This document shows, one piece after another, positions 25,787-36,414 of a stretch of DNA of 64,000 bases. This stretch comes from Streptococcus sanguinis. Its GTDB lineage: Bacteria; Bacillota; Bacilli; Lactobacillales; Streptococcaceae. The notes below the pieces were generated by a model. That model ran no database searches and was not told where the DNA came from. It saw nothing but the letters and a program-made list of their open reading frames with translations. Within the stretch, counting starts at the first letter, position 1. Every line of letters begins with the position of its first letter. A program made the position numbers and the translations under genes. The stretch is from positions 992,001 to 1,056,000 of the forward strand of contig NZ_CP054570.1 of NCBI RefSeq assembly GCF_013343115.1, given 5' to 3'.

Positions 25787-27655
25787 TCATCCGTCTAACC
25801 CACTTAGGTATTCATAGCGCTCGTATTTTTCCAGCAGTTTCTCGTTCTGCTCATCCAGTTCTTGCTGGAGTTGAGACAGGCGAGCAAAGTCAGAGCCATT
25901 CTCCTGCATGGCCGTTTCAATCTCAGAAATCCGCTCCTCCAGCGCCTCGATATCGGCCTCAATGGACTCCCACTCCTGCTTTTCAAAGTAGGTCATGCGC
26001 TTTTTCTCCTCGCGCACCTTGGTAGATTTTTCCTTTTCAGTCTTTTGAGAAATAGCAGAGCGTTCTGCCAGAAAGGCTTTTTCGTCTAAGTAATCTGTAT
26101 AATTTCCGAAAAACTCTCTGATATCCCCATTCTCAAAAGCCAAAATCTTGCTGGCTACCTTGTCTAGGAAATAACGGTCATGGCTGACTGTAATGACTGG
26201 GCCTGCAAAGCCTTGCAGAAAGTTTTCCAAGACCGTCAGAGTCGCAATATCCAAATCATTGGTCGGCTCATCAAGAAGCAAGACATTAGGCTTTTCCAAA
26301 AGAAGCTTGAGCAGATAAAGGCGCTTTTTCTCTCCGCCAGAAAGCTTTTCGATTAAAGTCCCATGAGTAGAACGAGGAAAAAGAAACTGCTCCAAGAGTT
26401 CTGCAATGGAAGTCGTTCCACCGCCTATCTTGACCTCCTCAGCCACTTCTTGCAGGTAATTAATGACTCGCTTAGACTCATCCAAGCCCTCAATCTGCTG
26501 AGAGAAATAGGCCACTCGGACTGTCTCTCCTACAATAAGCTGGCCAGCCTGAGGCTGAAGTTTACCGGCAATCAGATTGAGCAAGGTCGACTTGCCGACA
26601 CCGTTATCTCCGACGATCCCAATACGGTCCTTGTTCTGGATCAAAAGACTGAACTGAGAGAGAATAAGCTTCTGGTCATAAGCAAAGTCTACATTTTGAA
26701 ACTCGATGACTTTCTTACCGATACGACTGGTTTCAAAATTCATTTCCAGATTGCTGTCAGTCGTCTGGTCTGCCAAATCTTTCTTGAGGTCATGGAAACG
26801 ATTGATCCGAGCCTGTTGCTTGGTTGCCCGAGCCTGAGGCTGCCGCCGCATCCAAGAAAGCTCCTGCTTGTATAACTGCTGTTTTTTGTGAAGCAAGGCC
26901 GCATCCCGCTCATCCTGCTCCGCCTTGAGACGGACATAGTCTTGATAATTTCCTTGGTATTCAATCAAGCTACCGCCATCTAACTCAAAAATCCGCGTCG
27001 AAATATTATCCAAGAAATAGCGGTCGTGGGTGATGAAAAGGACGGTCTTCTTAGAGTTTTTTAAGAAATGCGTCAGCCATTCAATAGTATCAATATCTAG
27101 ATGGTTGGTCGGCTCGTCCAGCAAGAGCAAATCGGCATCACCTAAGAGGACCTGGGCTAGCTGAACTCGGCGACGAAGGCCTCCTGATAACTGACCAACC
27201 TTAAGTGACAGATTAGTCAGACCAAGCTTGGACAGAACCGTCTTGACCTGACTTTCGATTTCCCAAGCGTGCAGCGAGTCCATCTCGGCCATAACTGCTT
27301 CTAGTCTAGACTGCTGACTTTCATCATAAGCTGTCAGGAGCAACTCATACTCTCGAATTAACTGCATTTCCCGTAAATCACTGGACAAAACGGTGTCAAG
27401 CACCGTCTGCTCCTCATCAAAATCAGGCTCCTGAGTCAGATAAGCAATCTTATAGCCTGTCTTAGCAGAAAAAGGGCTGACATCTCCGTCAAAGCCCGAC
27501 TTGCCCGACAATACATCCAGCAGCGTTGTCTTTCCAGTTCCATTGACACCAATCAGACCAATCCGGTCTAAGTCATGAATGATAAAGGAAATATCCCGAA
27601 AAACAGTCTTATCACCTACTGATTTGGTTAGCTTGTCAACGATAAAATCGCTCAT
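25787..27655 (-). CDS. ABC-F ATPase, Uup type
   Basis: A 622-residue soluble protein with two ABC ATPase domains in tandem (Walker [10 protein letters not shown] near 36-44 and GDNGVGKST near 347-355; two signatures LSGGLRRR and LSGGEKKR; Walker [13 protein letters not shown] and [12 protein letters not shown]) and no membrane helices. A C-terminal coiled coil (about 535-615, Glu/Lys rich) follows, as in Uup. ABC-F proteins bind the ribosomal E site and ease stalled or aberrant translation; Uup is also linked to DNA transactions. Its start overlaps the cca stop in an ATGA arrangement, and GAGGAG in the end of cca serves as ribosome site. Confidence 0.92.
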   Translation of the reverse strand: MSDFIVDKLTKSVGDKTVFRDISFIIHDLDRIGLIGVNGTGKTTLLDVLSGKSGFDGDVSPFSAKTGYKIAYLTQEPDFDEEQTVLDTVLSSDLREMQLIREYELLLTAYDESQQSRLEAVMAEMDSLHAWEIESQVKTVLSKLGLTNLSLKVGQLSGGLRRRVQLAQVLLGDADLLLLDEPTNHLDIDTIEWLTHFLKNSKKTVLFITHDRYFLDNISTRIFELDGGSLIEYQGNYQDYVRLKAEQDERDAALLHKKQQLYKQELSWMRRQPQARATKQQARINRFHDLKKDLADQTTDSNLEMNFETSRIGKKVIEFQNVDFAYDQKLILSQFSLLIQNKDRIGIVGDNGVGKSTLLNLIAGKLQPQAGQLIVGETVRVAYFSQQIEGLDESKRVINYLQEVAEEVKIGGGTTSIAELLEQFLFPRSTHGTLIEKLSGGEKKRLYLLKLLLEKPNVLLLDEPTNDLDIATLTVLENFLQGFAGPVITVSHDRYFLDKVASKILAFENGDIREFFGNYTDYLDEKAFLAERSAISQKTEKEKSTKVREEKKRMTYFEKQEWESIEADIEALEERISEIETAMQENGSDFARLSQLQQELDEQNEKLLEKYERYEYLSGLDG

Positions 27656-28851
27656 TTCTTCTCCTCAATATAGGCGTAAATGGCCTCTAGCTTATTAGGT
27701 AAGTGGCCGTCTACAATAGCGTATTCCAACTCTTTCAAAATTTGGCCAAGTTTTGGTCCGGGCTTAAATCCGAAATCCTGCATTAGCATGCCGCCGTTGA
27801 CCACCATTTCCTGCTTACTATGAATAGTCAGACTGGCATCAAGATTCTGAATCGCAGAGAAATCCACTGCCAAACCTTGCGCCTCCCGAAGCTCTTCTGC
27901 TTGTATCAATAAGTCAATATCATAGTCATAGCAGTCTCGCTTGGTCAAGTCTCGTTCTGAGCGAATGGCCGCAATCTCAACCAAATCTTCTACTTTCTTG
28001 GCAAATTCACGAGAGGTCTTCCATTTTTTTAGAAATCCTTTGACATTTTGCACATCCAAGGCCAGTAAAAGGGCTGACCAAGCCTGCTCGGATGCTGAAA
28101 AACGAAAATCTGAAGCCAAGTCAAAAAGCCGTTCTAACTTAGCTCTGCTTCCCTTCAAATCTGGCAAAAATTCTATAGCACCGCTTGTCAAGAGTGCTTC
28201 TAAGCCCTTGCGCCAAAACGGAGCCAGCAAGAGCTTGTCAAACTCGATAAAAATTCGTTCAACTGAAATCTTTTCCAGCAAGGGAGCACAATCCTTCATT
28301 GCTGCAAAAGTATCTTGCTCCAGGTCAAAATCCAAGGCTGCTTGAAAACGAAAGCCTCGCATGATGCGTAGAGCATCTTCATTAAAGCGCTCTGCAGCAG
28401 TTCCAACAGCCTGCAAAATCCGATTTTCCAAATCATCCAATCCTTGGAAAAGATCGATGACTTGACCGTTTTCATCCAAAGCCAGAGCATTGATGGTGAA
28501 ATCGCGCCGCTTGAGATCTTCTTCCAAAGATCGTACAAAAGAAACCTTGCTGGGTCTGCGGTAGTCCACATAGACATCCTCGGTCCGGAAAGTCGTCACT
28601 TCGTATTCATGGTTATTTTCCAGAACCAAGACGGTTCCATGCTCAATCCCAACATCAACTGTCCGGTCAAAGATACGCTTGGTTTCCTCAGGATAGCTAG
28701 AGCTAGCTATATCCACATCGTGAATAGGTCGCTGCAAAAGGGCATCTCGAACAGAACCGCCAACAAAATAAGCTTCAAAGCCAGCCGCTTTTATCTTCTC
28801 TAATACTGGCAAAGCCTCCTGAAATTCAGAAGGCAGAGTTTCTAATCTCAT
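27652..28851 (-). CDS. cca: CCA-adding tRNA nucleotidyltransferase
   Basis: A 399-residue class II CCA enzyme that adds or repairs the 3' CCA of tRNAs. The nucleotidyl transferase head shows [12 protein letters not shown] (27-38), the metal-binding DVDIASS (about 46-52) and [15 protein letters not shown]; the neck and body follow as in Bacillus. Overlaps dapB by 4 bases (ATGA) upstream and the ABC-F gene downstream, so the genes are translationally coupled. Confidence 0.96.
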   Translation of the reverse strand: MRLETLPSEFQEALPVLEKIKAAGFEAYFVGGSVRDALLQRPIHDVDIASSSYPEETKRIFDRTVDVGIEHGTVLVLENNHEYEVTTFRTEDVYVDYRRPSKVSFVRSLEEDLKRRDFTINALALDENGQVIDLFQGLDDLENRILQAVGTAAERFNEDALRIMRGFRFQAALDFDLEQDTFAAMKDCAPLLEKISVERIFIEFDKLLLAPFWRKGLEALLTSGAIEFLPDLKGSRAKLERLFDLASDFRFSASEQAWSALLLALDVQNVKGFLKKWKTSREFAKKVEDLVEIAAIRSERDLTKRDCYDYDIDLLIQAEELREAQGLAVDFSAIQNLDASLTIHSKQEMVVNGGMLMQDFGFKPGPKLGQILKELEYAIVDGHLPNKLEAIYAYIEEKK

Positions 28852-29615
28852 AGTAAATGTTCCAATCCATAGACTAATTCTGAGCGTTTGACAACTTCTT
28901 TAATGGCGAGATTAACTCCTGTCATAAAGGAAGCACGGTCATAGGAATCATGCCGCAGGGTCAATCCCTCTCCCTGACTGCCAAAGATTACTTCCTGATG
29001 GGCAACCAGACCAGGCAAGCGAACCGAGTGAATACGCATGCCGTCGAAATCAGCTCCACGAGCGCCAGCTATAGATTCTTCCTCATCAGCAGCTCCCTGC
29101 TGCTTGCTCGGTCTTACTTGGCTGATGAGCTCAGCTGTCTTGATAGCCGTCCCGCTCGGTGCGTCCTTTTTCTGGTCATGATGCAGCTCAATGATTTCTA
29201 CATTCGGGAAATACTTGGATGCCTGTGCTGCAAACTGCATCAGCAAAACAGCTCCCAAAGCAAAATTCGGAGCAATCAATCCGCCCAGCTCCTTTTCCCT
29301 AGACAATGTGATTAACTCTTCCAACTGTTCTGGAGTAAAACCTGTAGTTCCGACCACTGGGCAAAATCCCTGGTCTAGAGCGAAGCGAGTATTGTCATAA
29401 GCTACTTTTGGGGTTGTAAAATCAACCCAGACATGGGCTTCCAGCCCAGCCAATTCTTCCTTGGCATTGAAGACAGGAACACCAGCCACTTCTTTTTCAT
29501 CCGTAAAAGGATCCAGTAGTCCAACTAATTCTAATTCAGGATCTTCTGTCACCATTTTATAGGCTGCTTGGCCCATTTTTCCTTTAAAACCAGCAATAAT
29601 AACTTTGATACTCAT
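28848..29615 (-). CDS. dapB: 4-hydroxy-tetrahydrodipicolinate reductase
   Basis: A 255-residue NAD(P)H enzyme of the lysine pathway, giving tetrahydrodipicolinate. The nucleotide fold starts [14 protein letters not shown] (8-21); the substrate/catalytic block is [18 protein letters not shown] (about 144-161) with the conserved His-His and Lys-Asp-Ala-Pro-Ser-Gly-Thr. RBS AAGGAGG. Lysine from this path is used for protein and for peptidoglycan cross-bridges. First gene of the dapB-cca-ABC-F unit. Confidence 0.97.
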   Translation of the reverse strand: MSIKVIIAGFKGKMGQAAYKMVTEDPELELVGLLDPFTDEKEVAGVPVFNAKEELAGLEAHVWVDFTTPKVAYDNTRFALDQGFCPVVGTTGFTPEQLEELITLSREKELGGLIAPNFALGAVLLMQFAAQASKYFPNVEIIELHHDQKKDAPSGTAIKTAELISQVRPSKQQGAADEEESIAGARGADFDGMRIHSVRLPGLVAHQEVIFGSQGEGLTLRHDSYDRASFMTGVNLAIKEVVKRSELVYGLEHLL

Positions 29616-29655
29616 GTTTTCCTCCTTACAGAGACAAGCTCAGACTTTCAAGCAA

Positions 29656-30504
29656 TCAGATCACAGGAATATACCCAAGTGCAACACTGCCCTCACCTAA
29701 GTGCGTCCCGATGACGCTGCCAAAGGTTACGATAGGGACTTTACTAGCAATACCGCTGTCTAGCAGATTTTGCTGTAGATCAGCTGCTTTTTCTGGTGCA
29801 TTGCCATGGATAACCATAATCTGATAAGCACCGCCTGCTGTTCTTTCTTGGACAAGTTCCAGCATACGCTTGGTTGCCTTCTTCTCCGTCCGAATCTTTT
29901 CAAAAACCTCTATCACACCATGATCGTTAAAATACAGAATAGGCTTGATACTGAGCAGATTTCCCAGAATAGCTGCACCGTTAGACAGGCGTCCTCCTTT
30001 GACCAAGTGGTTCAAGTCGTCCACCATGATAAAAGCGCTGGTGCCATCGATTTGCTTCTGGACATTAGCTAAAATTGTTTCAAACTCCAGGCCTTGCGCT
30101 GCCCATTCTAGAGCAGATTGGACCATGATACCGAGCGGTGCACTGGTAATCTTAGAATCGGGAAAGGCGATTTTCAAACCGTGAAATTCATCTTTCAGAT
30201 ACTGAATATTTTGGTAAAAACCAGAAATACCGCTGGATAGAAAGAGCCCCAGAACATGGGTATAGTCCTTTCCGTCTAGAATGGTGAGAATCTCTTCTAA
30301 CTCAGCAATACTAGGCTGACTGGTCTTGGGTAATTCATCTGACTGAGCCATTTTTTCATAAAATTCACTGGCTGTTAAGTTTCTACCTTCGACATAAGTC
30401 TCACCAACAATCACGACCGGAATATCCAAGACGAAAAGATTTTCATTCTCCAGCAGGGAAGCCGGCAGATAGGCCGATGAATCTGTGATAACCGCTAACT
30501 TCAT
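29656..30504 (-). CDS. DegV family fatty acid-binding protein
   Basis: A 282-residue DegV-fold protein. The N-terminus [13 protein letters not shown] carries the Ser of the ligand site, and TSQPSIAE and [12 protein letters not shown] are the family blocks that hold the carboxylate of a bound fatty acid. Such proteins (FakB) hand exogenous fatty acids to the kinase FakA; whether this paralogue does so is not known, since streptococci have several. Begins 2 bases after the DUF1149 gene stop and precedes dapB. Confidence 0.88.
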   Translation of the reverse strand: MKLAVITDSSAYLPASLLENENLFVLDIPVVIVGETYVEGRNLTASEFYEKMAQSDELPKTSQPSIAELEEILTILDGKDYTHVLGLFLSSGISGFYQNIQYLKDEFHGLKIAFPDSKITSAPLGIMVQSALEWAAQGLEFETILANVQKQIDGTSAFIMVDDLNHLVKGGRLSNGAAILGNLLSIKPILYFNDHGVIEVFEKIRTEKKATKRMLELVQERTAGGAYQIMVIHGNAPEKAADLQQNLLDSGIASKVPIVTFGSVIGTHLGEGSVALGYIPVI

Positions 30505-30506
30505 AA

Positions 30507-30881
30507 TTAAAACTCCAAATTAATGCCTGGCAAATCCAGAGCAATTTCTGTCACTTCATAAGTCAAGCGGTTGAGCATGGTTAAGCAAGGCCGAGCCAGC
30601 TCTTCTACTTCATCGTGGTCAAATTCACTCGGTTCTTCAATAAGGCGACCGTGAATGTGGTTAGCTTGCGAAATAGTTCCGCTGATAACAAAATTCTCAA
30701 AAACAATCATAAAGGTCAAAATCACAATCAATGAAGTTGTGTGAGCTTCAACATCTCTTTTGACCAATTGGAAATTCACATCAACCTTAGTTTCAGGTGT
30801 TCCATTTTCTTTTTCCCATTCAAAATTCCGGGCGTCAAAATGGTATTGACTAACAAATTCTTTTTCGCGCTGTATGTTCAT
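30507..30881 (-). CDS. DUF1149 protein (SecB-like fold)
   Basis: A 124-residue protein of the DUF1149 family found in streptococci and relatives, often annotated as SecB-like. Visible: [27 protein letters not shown] at the start, a strand-rich middle with [11 protein letters not shown] and [15 protein letters not shown], and the end [13 protein letters not shown]. Start chosen at 30881 because AGGAG sits 7 bases upstream; a longer frame from 30989 has no site. A chaperone role is inference from the fold. Operon with degV. Confidence 0.8.
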   Translation of the reverse strand: MNIQREKEFVSQYHFDARNFEWEKENGTPETKVDVNFQLVKRDVEAHTTSLIVILTFMIVFENFVISGTISQANHIHGRLIEEPSEFDHDEVEELARPCLTMLNRLTYEVTEIALDLPGINLEF

Positions 30882-30970
30882 TTTTATTCTCCTAAAAATA
30901 TGCGATAGGCCCATTATACCATATATCGAGCGAAGTTTCCATGCTAAAATTTGCATGTTTGAAAACACAA

Positions 30971-31002
30971 AAAAGAACCTCACTGACAAGCGAGATTCTT
31001 TT
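30971..31002 (-). terminator. Terminator of the fructose operon
   Basis: Eleven-base arms (AAAAGAATCTC / GAGGTTCTTTT on the minus strand, one G-U pair) and a T tail, 6 bases after the fruA stop. Confidence 0.85.
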
Positions 31003-31007
31003 AAATA

Positions 31008-32969
31008 TCATTTTTTAAGTGGTTTGCGCAGGTAACCAAAGATAAGACCGCTGACTACCGCACCAATCAATACATATACCAAGTAAAGGATTGGATTGTT
31101 TGTCAAGCCGATAACGAAGATTCCTCCGTGAGGAGCCATGAGCTTGATACCAGACAGGCCTACAAGAGCACCGGTAAGAGCTGAACCGACGATAAAGCTT
31201 GGAATAGCACGGGCTGGGTCAGCAGCTCCAAACGGGATAGCTCCTTCTGTGATGAAAGACAGACCCATGACAATGTTTGTCAAACCTGAATCGCGTTCTT
31301 CTTCAGTGAATTTATGTTTGAACAGAAGAGTAGCAATAAATACTGCCAAAGGCGGAACCATACCAGCTGCCATTACCGCTGCCATTACAGGAGAACCGCC
31401 AGTTGAAACAGTGCTTGCAAGTGTACTAGTACCGAATACATAAGCAGCCTTATTAACTGGTCCACCCATATCGACAGCCATCATACCACCGACTAAGAGA
31501 CCGAGAAGGACTGCAGAGCTTCCGCTCAGACTTGCCAAGAAATCGTTCAAAGCCGTATTGATTGCTGACATTGGAATATTAACCGCCAACATCACAAATC
31601 CAGTCACAAGAACACCCAGAAGAGGCAAGAGTAAGATTGAACGGATACCTTCAAGTGAGCGAGGCAGACCTGCAAGAAGCTTACGAAGAATCAGGATAAC
31701 ACCACCGGCTAAGAATCCTCCTACCAAAGCACCAAGGAAACCAGATGATACACCAACTAAATCAAGAGTTTTCTGACCACCTTCAGCGTAAGCAACACCA
31801 CCAAATGATGCACCGCTGCTCGCAATTGCACCAGCTACGAAACCAGAAACCAAACCTGGCTTTTCAGCGATTGAGTAAGCGATATAACCAGCTAATACTG
31901 GCAACATGAAGCCAAAGGCCGCTGCACCAATTGCTTTAAACTGAGCTGCAATTTCATGATAACTTCCCAGATTAGAAAGCTGATCTTTTGGCACACCTAA
32001 AATCTGATCCAGCAAGAATGCAATGGCAATCATAATACCACCACCAATAACGAATGGCAACATTTGGGAAACACCGCTCATCAAGTGCTTGTAAAAAGCG
32101 CCGCCCAGACTAAGTTTCTCATTGCTTGATTCTGCAGCACCGCCACCGTTAGCAGCCTTGTAAATCTCAGCATTTCCTGAAAGAGCCAGATTGATCAGTT
32201 CTTCTGTCTTACGAATACCATCCGCAACTGGACGATTGATCAACGGTTTGCCGTCAAAGCGATTCATCTCTACTGCCTTATCTGCTGCAATGATAACAGC
32301 TTTTGCATTTTTGATATCTTCTGCAGTCAGCTTGTTTCCAACACCGCTAGCACCATTGGTTTCAACCTTAATCCCAACACCCATTTCAGCTGCAACCTTC
32401 TGCAAAGCCTCTTGAGCCATGTAGGTATGCGCAATCCCTGTTGTACATGCTGTTACAGCAACTAAGAAGTCTCCGCCTTCATTGGCAGGTTCGACGACAG
32501 CAGGTTCTTCTGCTTTTTCCGAAGCTTGGTCAAAGAGCTCAATCACCTGATCAGGCGAAGTCACTTGGCGCAATTTATCCGCAAAACCATCCTTCATCAG
32601 GTATTGAGACAATTCAGCCAAGGCCGCCAAGTGAGTGTCGTTAGCACCTTCTGGTGCTGCAATCATGAAGAAAAGATCAGTTGGTTGTCCATCCAAACTT
32701 TCATAATCGACTCCTTTATTTGATTTAGCAAAAAGTACAGTCGCTTCTTTCACTGCAGTATTTTTGCTGTGAGGCATAGCGATTCCGTCACCCAGGCCTG
32801 TAGAAGTCAAGGCTTCACGAGCCAAAATCCCTTCTTTGAAAGTCTCGAAGTCTGTCACATAGCCATGATCCACTAGGATTTGAATCATTTCTTCGATAAC
32901 GGCTTTTTTCTCTGTTGCCTGCAAGTCTAGCAACATCACATCTTTTCTTAGTAAGTCTTGAATTTTCAT
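31008..32969 (-). CDS. fruA: Fructose PTS enzyme IIABC
   Basis: A 653-residue fused phosphotransferase permease. IIA is residues 1-150 with the phosphorylated His67 in GIAMPHSKN; IIB about 168-265 with Cys175 in VTACTTGIAHTYMA; IIC about 290-650 with eight or more membrane helices. It imports fructose as fructose 1-phosphate, the substrate of the kinase encoded immediately upstream with a 4-base overlap. Last gene of fruRKA. Confidence 0.96.
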   Translation of the reverse strand: MKIQDLLRKDVMLLDLQATEKKAVIEEMIQILVDHGYVTDFETFKEGILAREALTSTGLGDGIAMPHSKNTAVKEATVLFAKSNKGVDYESLDGQPTDLFFMIAAPEGANDTHLAALAELSQYLMKDGFADKLRQVTSPDQVIELFDQASEKAEEPAVVEPANEGGDFLVAVTACTTGIAHTYMAQEALQKVAAEMGVGIKVETNGASGVGNKLTAEDIKNAKAVIIAADKAVEMNRFDGKPLINRPVADGIRKTEELINLALSGNAEIYKAANGGGAAESSNEKLSLGGAFYKHLMSGVSQMLPFVIGGGIMIAIAFLLDQILGVPKDQLSNLGSYHEIAAQFKAIGAAAFGFMLPVLAGYIAYSIAEKPGLVSGFVAGAIASSGASFGGVAYAEGGQKTLDLVGVSSGFLGALVGGFLAGGVILILRKLLAGLPRSLEGIRSILLLPLLGVLVTGFVMLAVNIPMSAINTALNDFLASLSGSSAVLLGLLVGGMMAVDMGGPVNKAAYVFGTSTLASTVSTGGSPVMAAVMAAGMVPPLAVFIATLLFKHKFTEEERDSGLTNIVMGLSFITEGAIPFGAADPARAIPSFIVGSALTGALVGLSGIKLMAPHGGIFVIGLTNNPILYLVYVLIGAVVSGLIFGYLRKPLKK

Positions 32970-33877
32970 ATTTTTTCTACCTCTACTTTTTCATAGATTT
33001 CTTTTATATAATCAGCTGTTGCCAAATCATCTGAGAAGGTGGTTGCTGTTCCGCAGGCCACTCCCCATTTGAAGGCTTGAATAACATCGCCAGAGCGGAC
33101 AAACTCTCCAGTAAACCCAGCCACCATAGAGTCGCCAGCGCCAACAGAATTTTTCACATCGCCCTTGATAGGCTTAGAGAAGTAAGCACCTTCTTGAGTT
33201 ACCAGTAAGGCACCATCACTAGCCATGGAAATGATGACATGCTGGGCACCCTTGTCTAAGATTTGGCGGGCATAATTCTCAATCTCATCCAAGCTTTCAA
33301 GCTTGACTCCGAAAATATCACCTAGTTCGTGGTTGTTAGGTTTAACCAAGAGAGGCTCAAACTCTAAAGAATCCAGCAGCGTCTGGCCTTCAAAGTCACA
33401 GACAACTTGTGCTCCTGTCTTTCTGGTCAGGCCAATCAACTCCTTGTAGACAACATTTCCTAGATTTTTAGGACTGCTGCCTGCGAAGACTACTGTATCT
33501 TCCGATGTCAGAGAAGAAAGGTACTTCTCAAGTTCTTCTAGTTTCTGACTGGAAATTTCTGGACCAGGTCCGTTAATTTCTGTCTCAGCATCCGCTTTAA
33601 TCTTGACATTGATACGAGTATCCTGCTCAACCTCTATGAAATGGCTGCAAATTCCTTCTTCTTCCAGAGTATCTGTGATGAACTTACCAGTAAAACCACC
33701 GATAAAGCCAGTTGCTGTATTCTCAATACCTAGACGTTTTAGAACTCGGCTAACGTTGATACCCTTTCCGCCAGCGAATTTGTCGTCACTGTCCATCCGA
33801 TTGACGCTTCCTATAAGGACTTTGTCCAGACGGACAATATAGTCGATGGAAGGGTTTAGTGTGACAGTATAAATCAT
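32966..33877 (-). CDS. fruK: 1-phosphofructokinase
   Basis: A 303-residue PfkB-family kinase, fructose 1-phosphate to fructose 1,6-bisphosphate. GGKGINVSRVLKRLG (37-51) binds the sugar and NSVGAGDSMVAGF (about 244-256) holds the catalytic Asp and anion hole. Overlaps fruR and fruA by 4 bases each (ATGA), so the three are coupled. Tagatose-6-phosphate kinase LacC is a close relative, but the setting between a DeoR regulator and the fructose PTS settles the assignment. Confidence 0.95.
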   Translation of the reverse strand: MIYTVTLNPSIDYIVRLDKVLIGSVNRMDSDDKFAGGKGINVSRVLKRLGIENTATGFIGGFTGKFITDTLEEEGICSHFIEVEQDTRINVKIKADAETEINGPGPEISSQKLEELEKYLSSLTSEDTVVFAGSSPKNLGNVVYKELIGLTRKTGAQVVCDFEGQTLLDSLEFEPLLVKPNNHELGDIFGVKLESLDEIENYARQILDKGAQHVIISMASDGALLVTQEGAYFSKPIKGDVKNSVGAGDSMVAGFTGEFVRSGDVIQAFKWGVACGTATTFSDDLATADYIKEIYEKVEVEKI

Positions 33878-34617
33878 ACTTCAATCACCTCCGTTTTTTC
33901 TTTCAGTGCTTGAATCACTTCCGATTCATTTTGAATAGTAATAATGCTTGCTTTGGCAAGAGGAGCGACTTTGACAAATGATGTCTGTCCTAGTTTAGAA
34001 AGATCAGCCAAGACATAAGTCTTCTTAGCGTTCTCCAAAATCGCTCTTTTGATAGCTCCTTCTTCCATATCTGGAGTGGTAAAGAAGCCATCGTCAATGC
34101 CATTCATTCCAATAAAGGCTTTATCGAAATTCAACTGACCGATTTGATTTAGGGCAACACCGCCAATGCTGGCATCCGTTGAGCGCTTGACCTTTCCGCC
34201 GATAATGACTGTCGGTATATTGCGCTCTACCAACTTGGACGCATGGTGAATGGAGTTGGTGACGACTGTCACTCTAGGGTCATGCAGCTCATTAACTAAA
34301 AGCTCATTGGTTGTCCCCGCATCAATAAAAATCACATCATGCTTTTGAATCAAGCTTGCTGCCATCTTGGCAATGGCTGTCTTTTCTTGAATGCTTTTGA
34401 TAGATTTTTCCTGATTACTCTCCTCTTCTTGTAGAAAATGAAGGCTCTCGGCTCCACCATGAACTCGTCGCAGCTTGTGCTCACTCTCCAACTCATCCAA
34501 ATCTCTTCTGATAGTTGATTCTGAAGTGTTTAAAGCATGTACTAGATAGTCTAGAGAAACAAATTTTTCTCTTATGACTGTCTCTAGAATAACTTGCTTT
34601 CTTTCCGACTTCAGCAT
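33874..34617 (-). CDS. fruR: DeoR-family repressor of the fructose operon
   Basis: A 247-residue regulator: N-terminal helix-turn-helix (about 18-55, TSESTIRRDLDELESEHKLRRVHGG, the DeoR signature) and a C-terminal sugar-phosphate-sensing domain (IFIDAGTTNELLV, VTNSIHHA, GMNGIDDG). It should repress fruRKA until fructose 1-phosphate accumulates. RBS AAAGGAGG. Own gene is first in the operon, so it is autoregulated; a palindrome AATCGTTTACGATT lies between the -10 and the start. Confidence 0.94.
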   Translation of the reverse strand: MLKSERKQVILETVIREKFVSLDYLVHALNTSESTIRRDLDELESEHKLRRVHGGAESLHFLQEEESNQEKSIKSIQEKTAIAKMAASLIQKHDVIFIDAGTTNELLVNELHDPRVTVVTNSIHHASKLVERNIPTVIIGGKVKRSTDASIGGVALNQIGQLNFDKAFIGMNGIDDGFFTTPDMEEGAIKRAILENAKKTYVLADLSKLGQTSFVKVAPLAKASIITIQNESEVIQALKEKTEVIEV

Positions 34618-34630
34618 AAAGCACCTCCTT

Positions 34631-34647
34631 TGAAATCGTTTACGATT
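34631..34647 (-). promoter_or_regulatory. Candidate operator / cre site of the fructose operon
   Basis: A 14-base near-centre palindrome AATCGTTTACGATT (34634-34647). Read on the minus strand, 34645-34631 (TCGTAAACGATTTCA) fits the CcpA cre consensus with one mismatch. It lies downstream of the -10, where binding would block transcription. CcpA or FruR binding is inference. Confidence 0.5.
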
Positions 34648-34650
34648 ATT

Positions 34651-34678
34651 ATTATACCTCTTTAATTTTCAATGTCAA
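34651..34678 (-). promoter_or_regulatory. Predicted fruRKA promoter
   Basis: Consensus TTGACA (34678-34673), 16-base spacer, consensus TATAAT (34656-34651) on the minus strand. Confidence 0.85.
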
Positions 34679-34723
34679 GCATTTTCTATCAAAAACTTTC
34701 AATTTCTATCTTTTTATCGAACA

Positions 34724-34752
34724 AAAAAAGAGCTGGACTACATCCAACTCCT
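34724..34752 (-). terminator. Terminator of the CPBP protease unit
   Basis: Stem GAGTTGGA / TCCAGCTC (with a G-U pair) on the minus strand followed by seven T. Confidence 0.85.
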
Positions 34753-34787
34753 TTCATATCGTTGCATAGCTGCCAAATAAAAGGCAA

Positions 34788-35771
34788 TTAGCTATTATTG
34801 ATTAAGGATACAATATAGGCTGCCATGACAGGCAGAAAAGTTCCAAGAAAAGTAAACACAACCAGAACCCAGAACCAGACTGATTTAAAAGCCTGTTTGT
34901 AGGTCCCTGGGAGCGAACGATTGGAAGCAATGTATTCCTTAAATTTTGGCCATTTCAAGATTAAAAACAAAAGAAATACTGTGCTTCCAGCAATTAATAA
35001 GCCGTAAAAAAAGATGTTAACTATAGGCTCCGGAGCTCTTTTTGAAAGAAAAGCTAAACCTTCTGCTATAACAAAATTATTAATAGCATGAAAAATGATA
35101 GACCAGATAATCGAATACTCAAAAGCGATATAGCCAAGCCCCAAACCAATTAAACTAGCAAAATAAAGCTGATAAAGATTTTCGTGAAAAAGGCCAAATA
35201 AAATCGAAGTCATAAGAATGGCAAAAATCTTTCCATGCTTCTCTAAAGCTCGCAAACCAGCGCCTCTGAAAATAATTTCCTCTGTAACTGGGGCCATCAA
35301 AGATGAATAAATCAGCATAGTCAGTGTCTCAGAACCACCGCTCCCTGATTCCATACCAGATAGGTCTATATTGAAGAGTTGCATGATAGCCTGCATCATC
35401 TGATTGACAACAGCTGTAAACAATTGGGCGAACAAAAGGAAGCAAATCATACAAAAGAAAACTTTAGGAGTCATCTTCCGTCCCTTGCGACGAAGGTCGT
35501 ATTTAAAGAGCTGCTTACCCCGAGACACCGTGAAAGTAAGAACACCGAGACAAGAAGCTAAAATATAAGCTCCACCGTCCTTTTCAATAAATTTAGTGAG
35601 AACTTCCTGGGTCTTTTGGATATCCATATCTTGCCCTGGCATAATAACGAAAAAAGCTACAAATGCATAAACGAAAACAGAAGCAAGCATAACCCATAAA
35701 TAAGTAAAGCAAGTTGCTGAAAATCGGCCTAGATCTTTTTTAGGATTTAAAGGTTCGGGCATATAATACAT
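34788..35771 (-). CDS. CPBP family intramembrane metalloprotease
   Basis: A 327-residue membrane protein with about eight hydrophobic segments and the three CPBP (Abi/CAAX protease) motifs: VTEEIIFRGAGLRAL (Glu-Glu and Arg, about 162-176), FGLFHEN (His, about 196-202) and FHAINNF (His, about 229-235). Such proteins cleave within membranes or confer self-immunity to bacteriocins; substrate unknown. No bacteriocin genes lie nearby. Start MYYMPEPLN at 35771 behind AGGAG with 6 bases. Downstream end of a run of genes that begins at hemW. Confidence 0.9.
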   Translation of the reverse strand: MYYMPEPLNPKKDLGRFSATCFTYLWVMLASVFVYAFVAFFVIMPGQDMDIQKTQEVLTKFIEKDGGAYILASCLGVLTFTVSRGKQLFKYDLRRKGRKMTPKVFFCMICFLLFAQLFTAVVNQMMQAIMQLFNIDLSGMESGSGGSETLTMLIYSSLMAPVTEEIIFRGAGLRALEKHGKIFAILMTSILFGLFHENLYQLYFASLIGLGLGYIAFEYSIIWSIIFHAINNFVIAEGLAFLSKRAPEPIVNIFFYGLLIAGSTVFLLFLILKWPKFKEYIASNRSLPGTYKQAFKSVWFWVLVVFTFLGTFLPVMAAYIVSLINNS

Positions 35772-35784
35772 AAAATCTCCTATA

Positions 35785-36414
35785 TTAAATTTTCTCTTTA
35801 CCCTTTCGGCTTAGAAAATACAAGGTTAAAAAGATTCCCTCATAAAGTAAAGCAAAAAGAATAAAGGCGTGCATGAAAAATTCTTCTGGTAGAATCCAAA
35901 TGACTGGATCCTTAGTTGGATCAAACATCCAGGTATTGTCTCCGGCAAAGAGGACTTGATGAAAGAGTGTAAAAAAATTATTAAAACCAATCATAAAAGC
36001 CAGTCCAGCAAAGACAAGTGGCAAGAGACTAATCACCAGAAAAGCCAGTCTGTAAAGACCCAAAAATCCCTTTTTAACCACTTTTTTGATAAAGAAAATC
36101 AAAGCCGGCAAAGTTATTAGAAAAATAGCTTGCGCCAAGTGAAAAAGATACTTGACCGCCTGAAAATGATGCAGCCCTGCTGCTGACGAACGAAAATCTG
36201 GCATCGCCAGTTTCTGATTAAAAGGATTGGTCAGGTAATTCATCAAAATATTAAAATTATACTGGATGGTCTCTGCTTTCAAATATACTTTATCTGGCAA
36301 GTTGAAATAAGAAATCTCCATCGGGTATAAGAGCCAAGCCAGATAAATGGTTAGCAATATCGCTGCTGCCAACAAGCACAAAGCGCTGGCTGAAAATCTC
36401 AACTTATCACGCAT
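35785..36414 (-). CDS. TIGR01906 family integral membrane protein
   Basis: A 209-residue membrane protein with four or five hydrophobic segments (about 10-32, 93-110, 122-150, 180-203) and a central extracellular-looking part containing [16 protein letters not shown] and [17 protein letters not shown] match it to TIGR01906, a lactic-acid-bacterial family of unknown function that sits beside the HAD phosphatase gene in streptococci, as here. Its start overlaps the HAD gene by 8 bases. Confidence 0.75.
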   Translation of the reverse strand: MRDKLRFSASALCLLAAAILLTIYLAWLLYPMEISYFNLPDKVYLKAETIQYNFNILMNYLTNPFNQKLAMPDFRSSAAGLHHFQAVKYLFHLAQAIFLITLPALIFFIKKVVKKGFLGLYRLAFLVISLLPLVFAGLAFMIGFNNFFTLFHQVLFAGDNTWMFDPTKDPVIWILPEEFFMHAFILFALLYEGIFLTLYFLSRKGKEKI

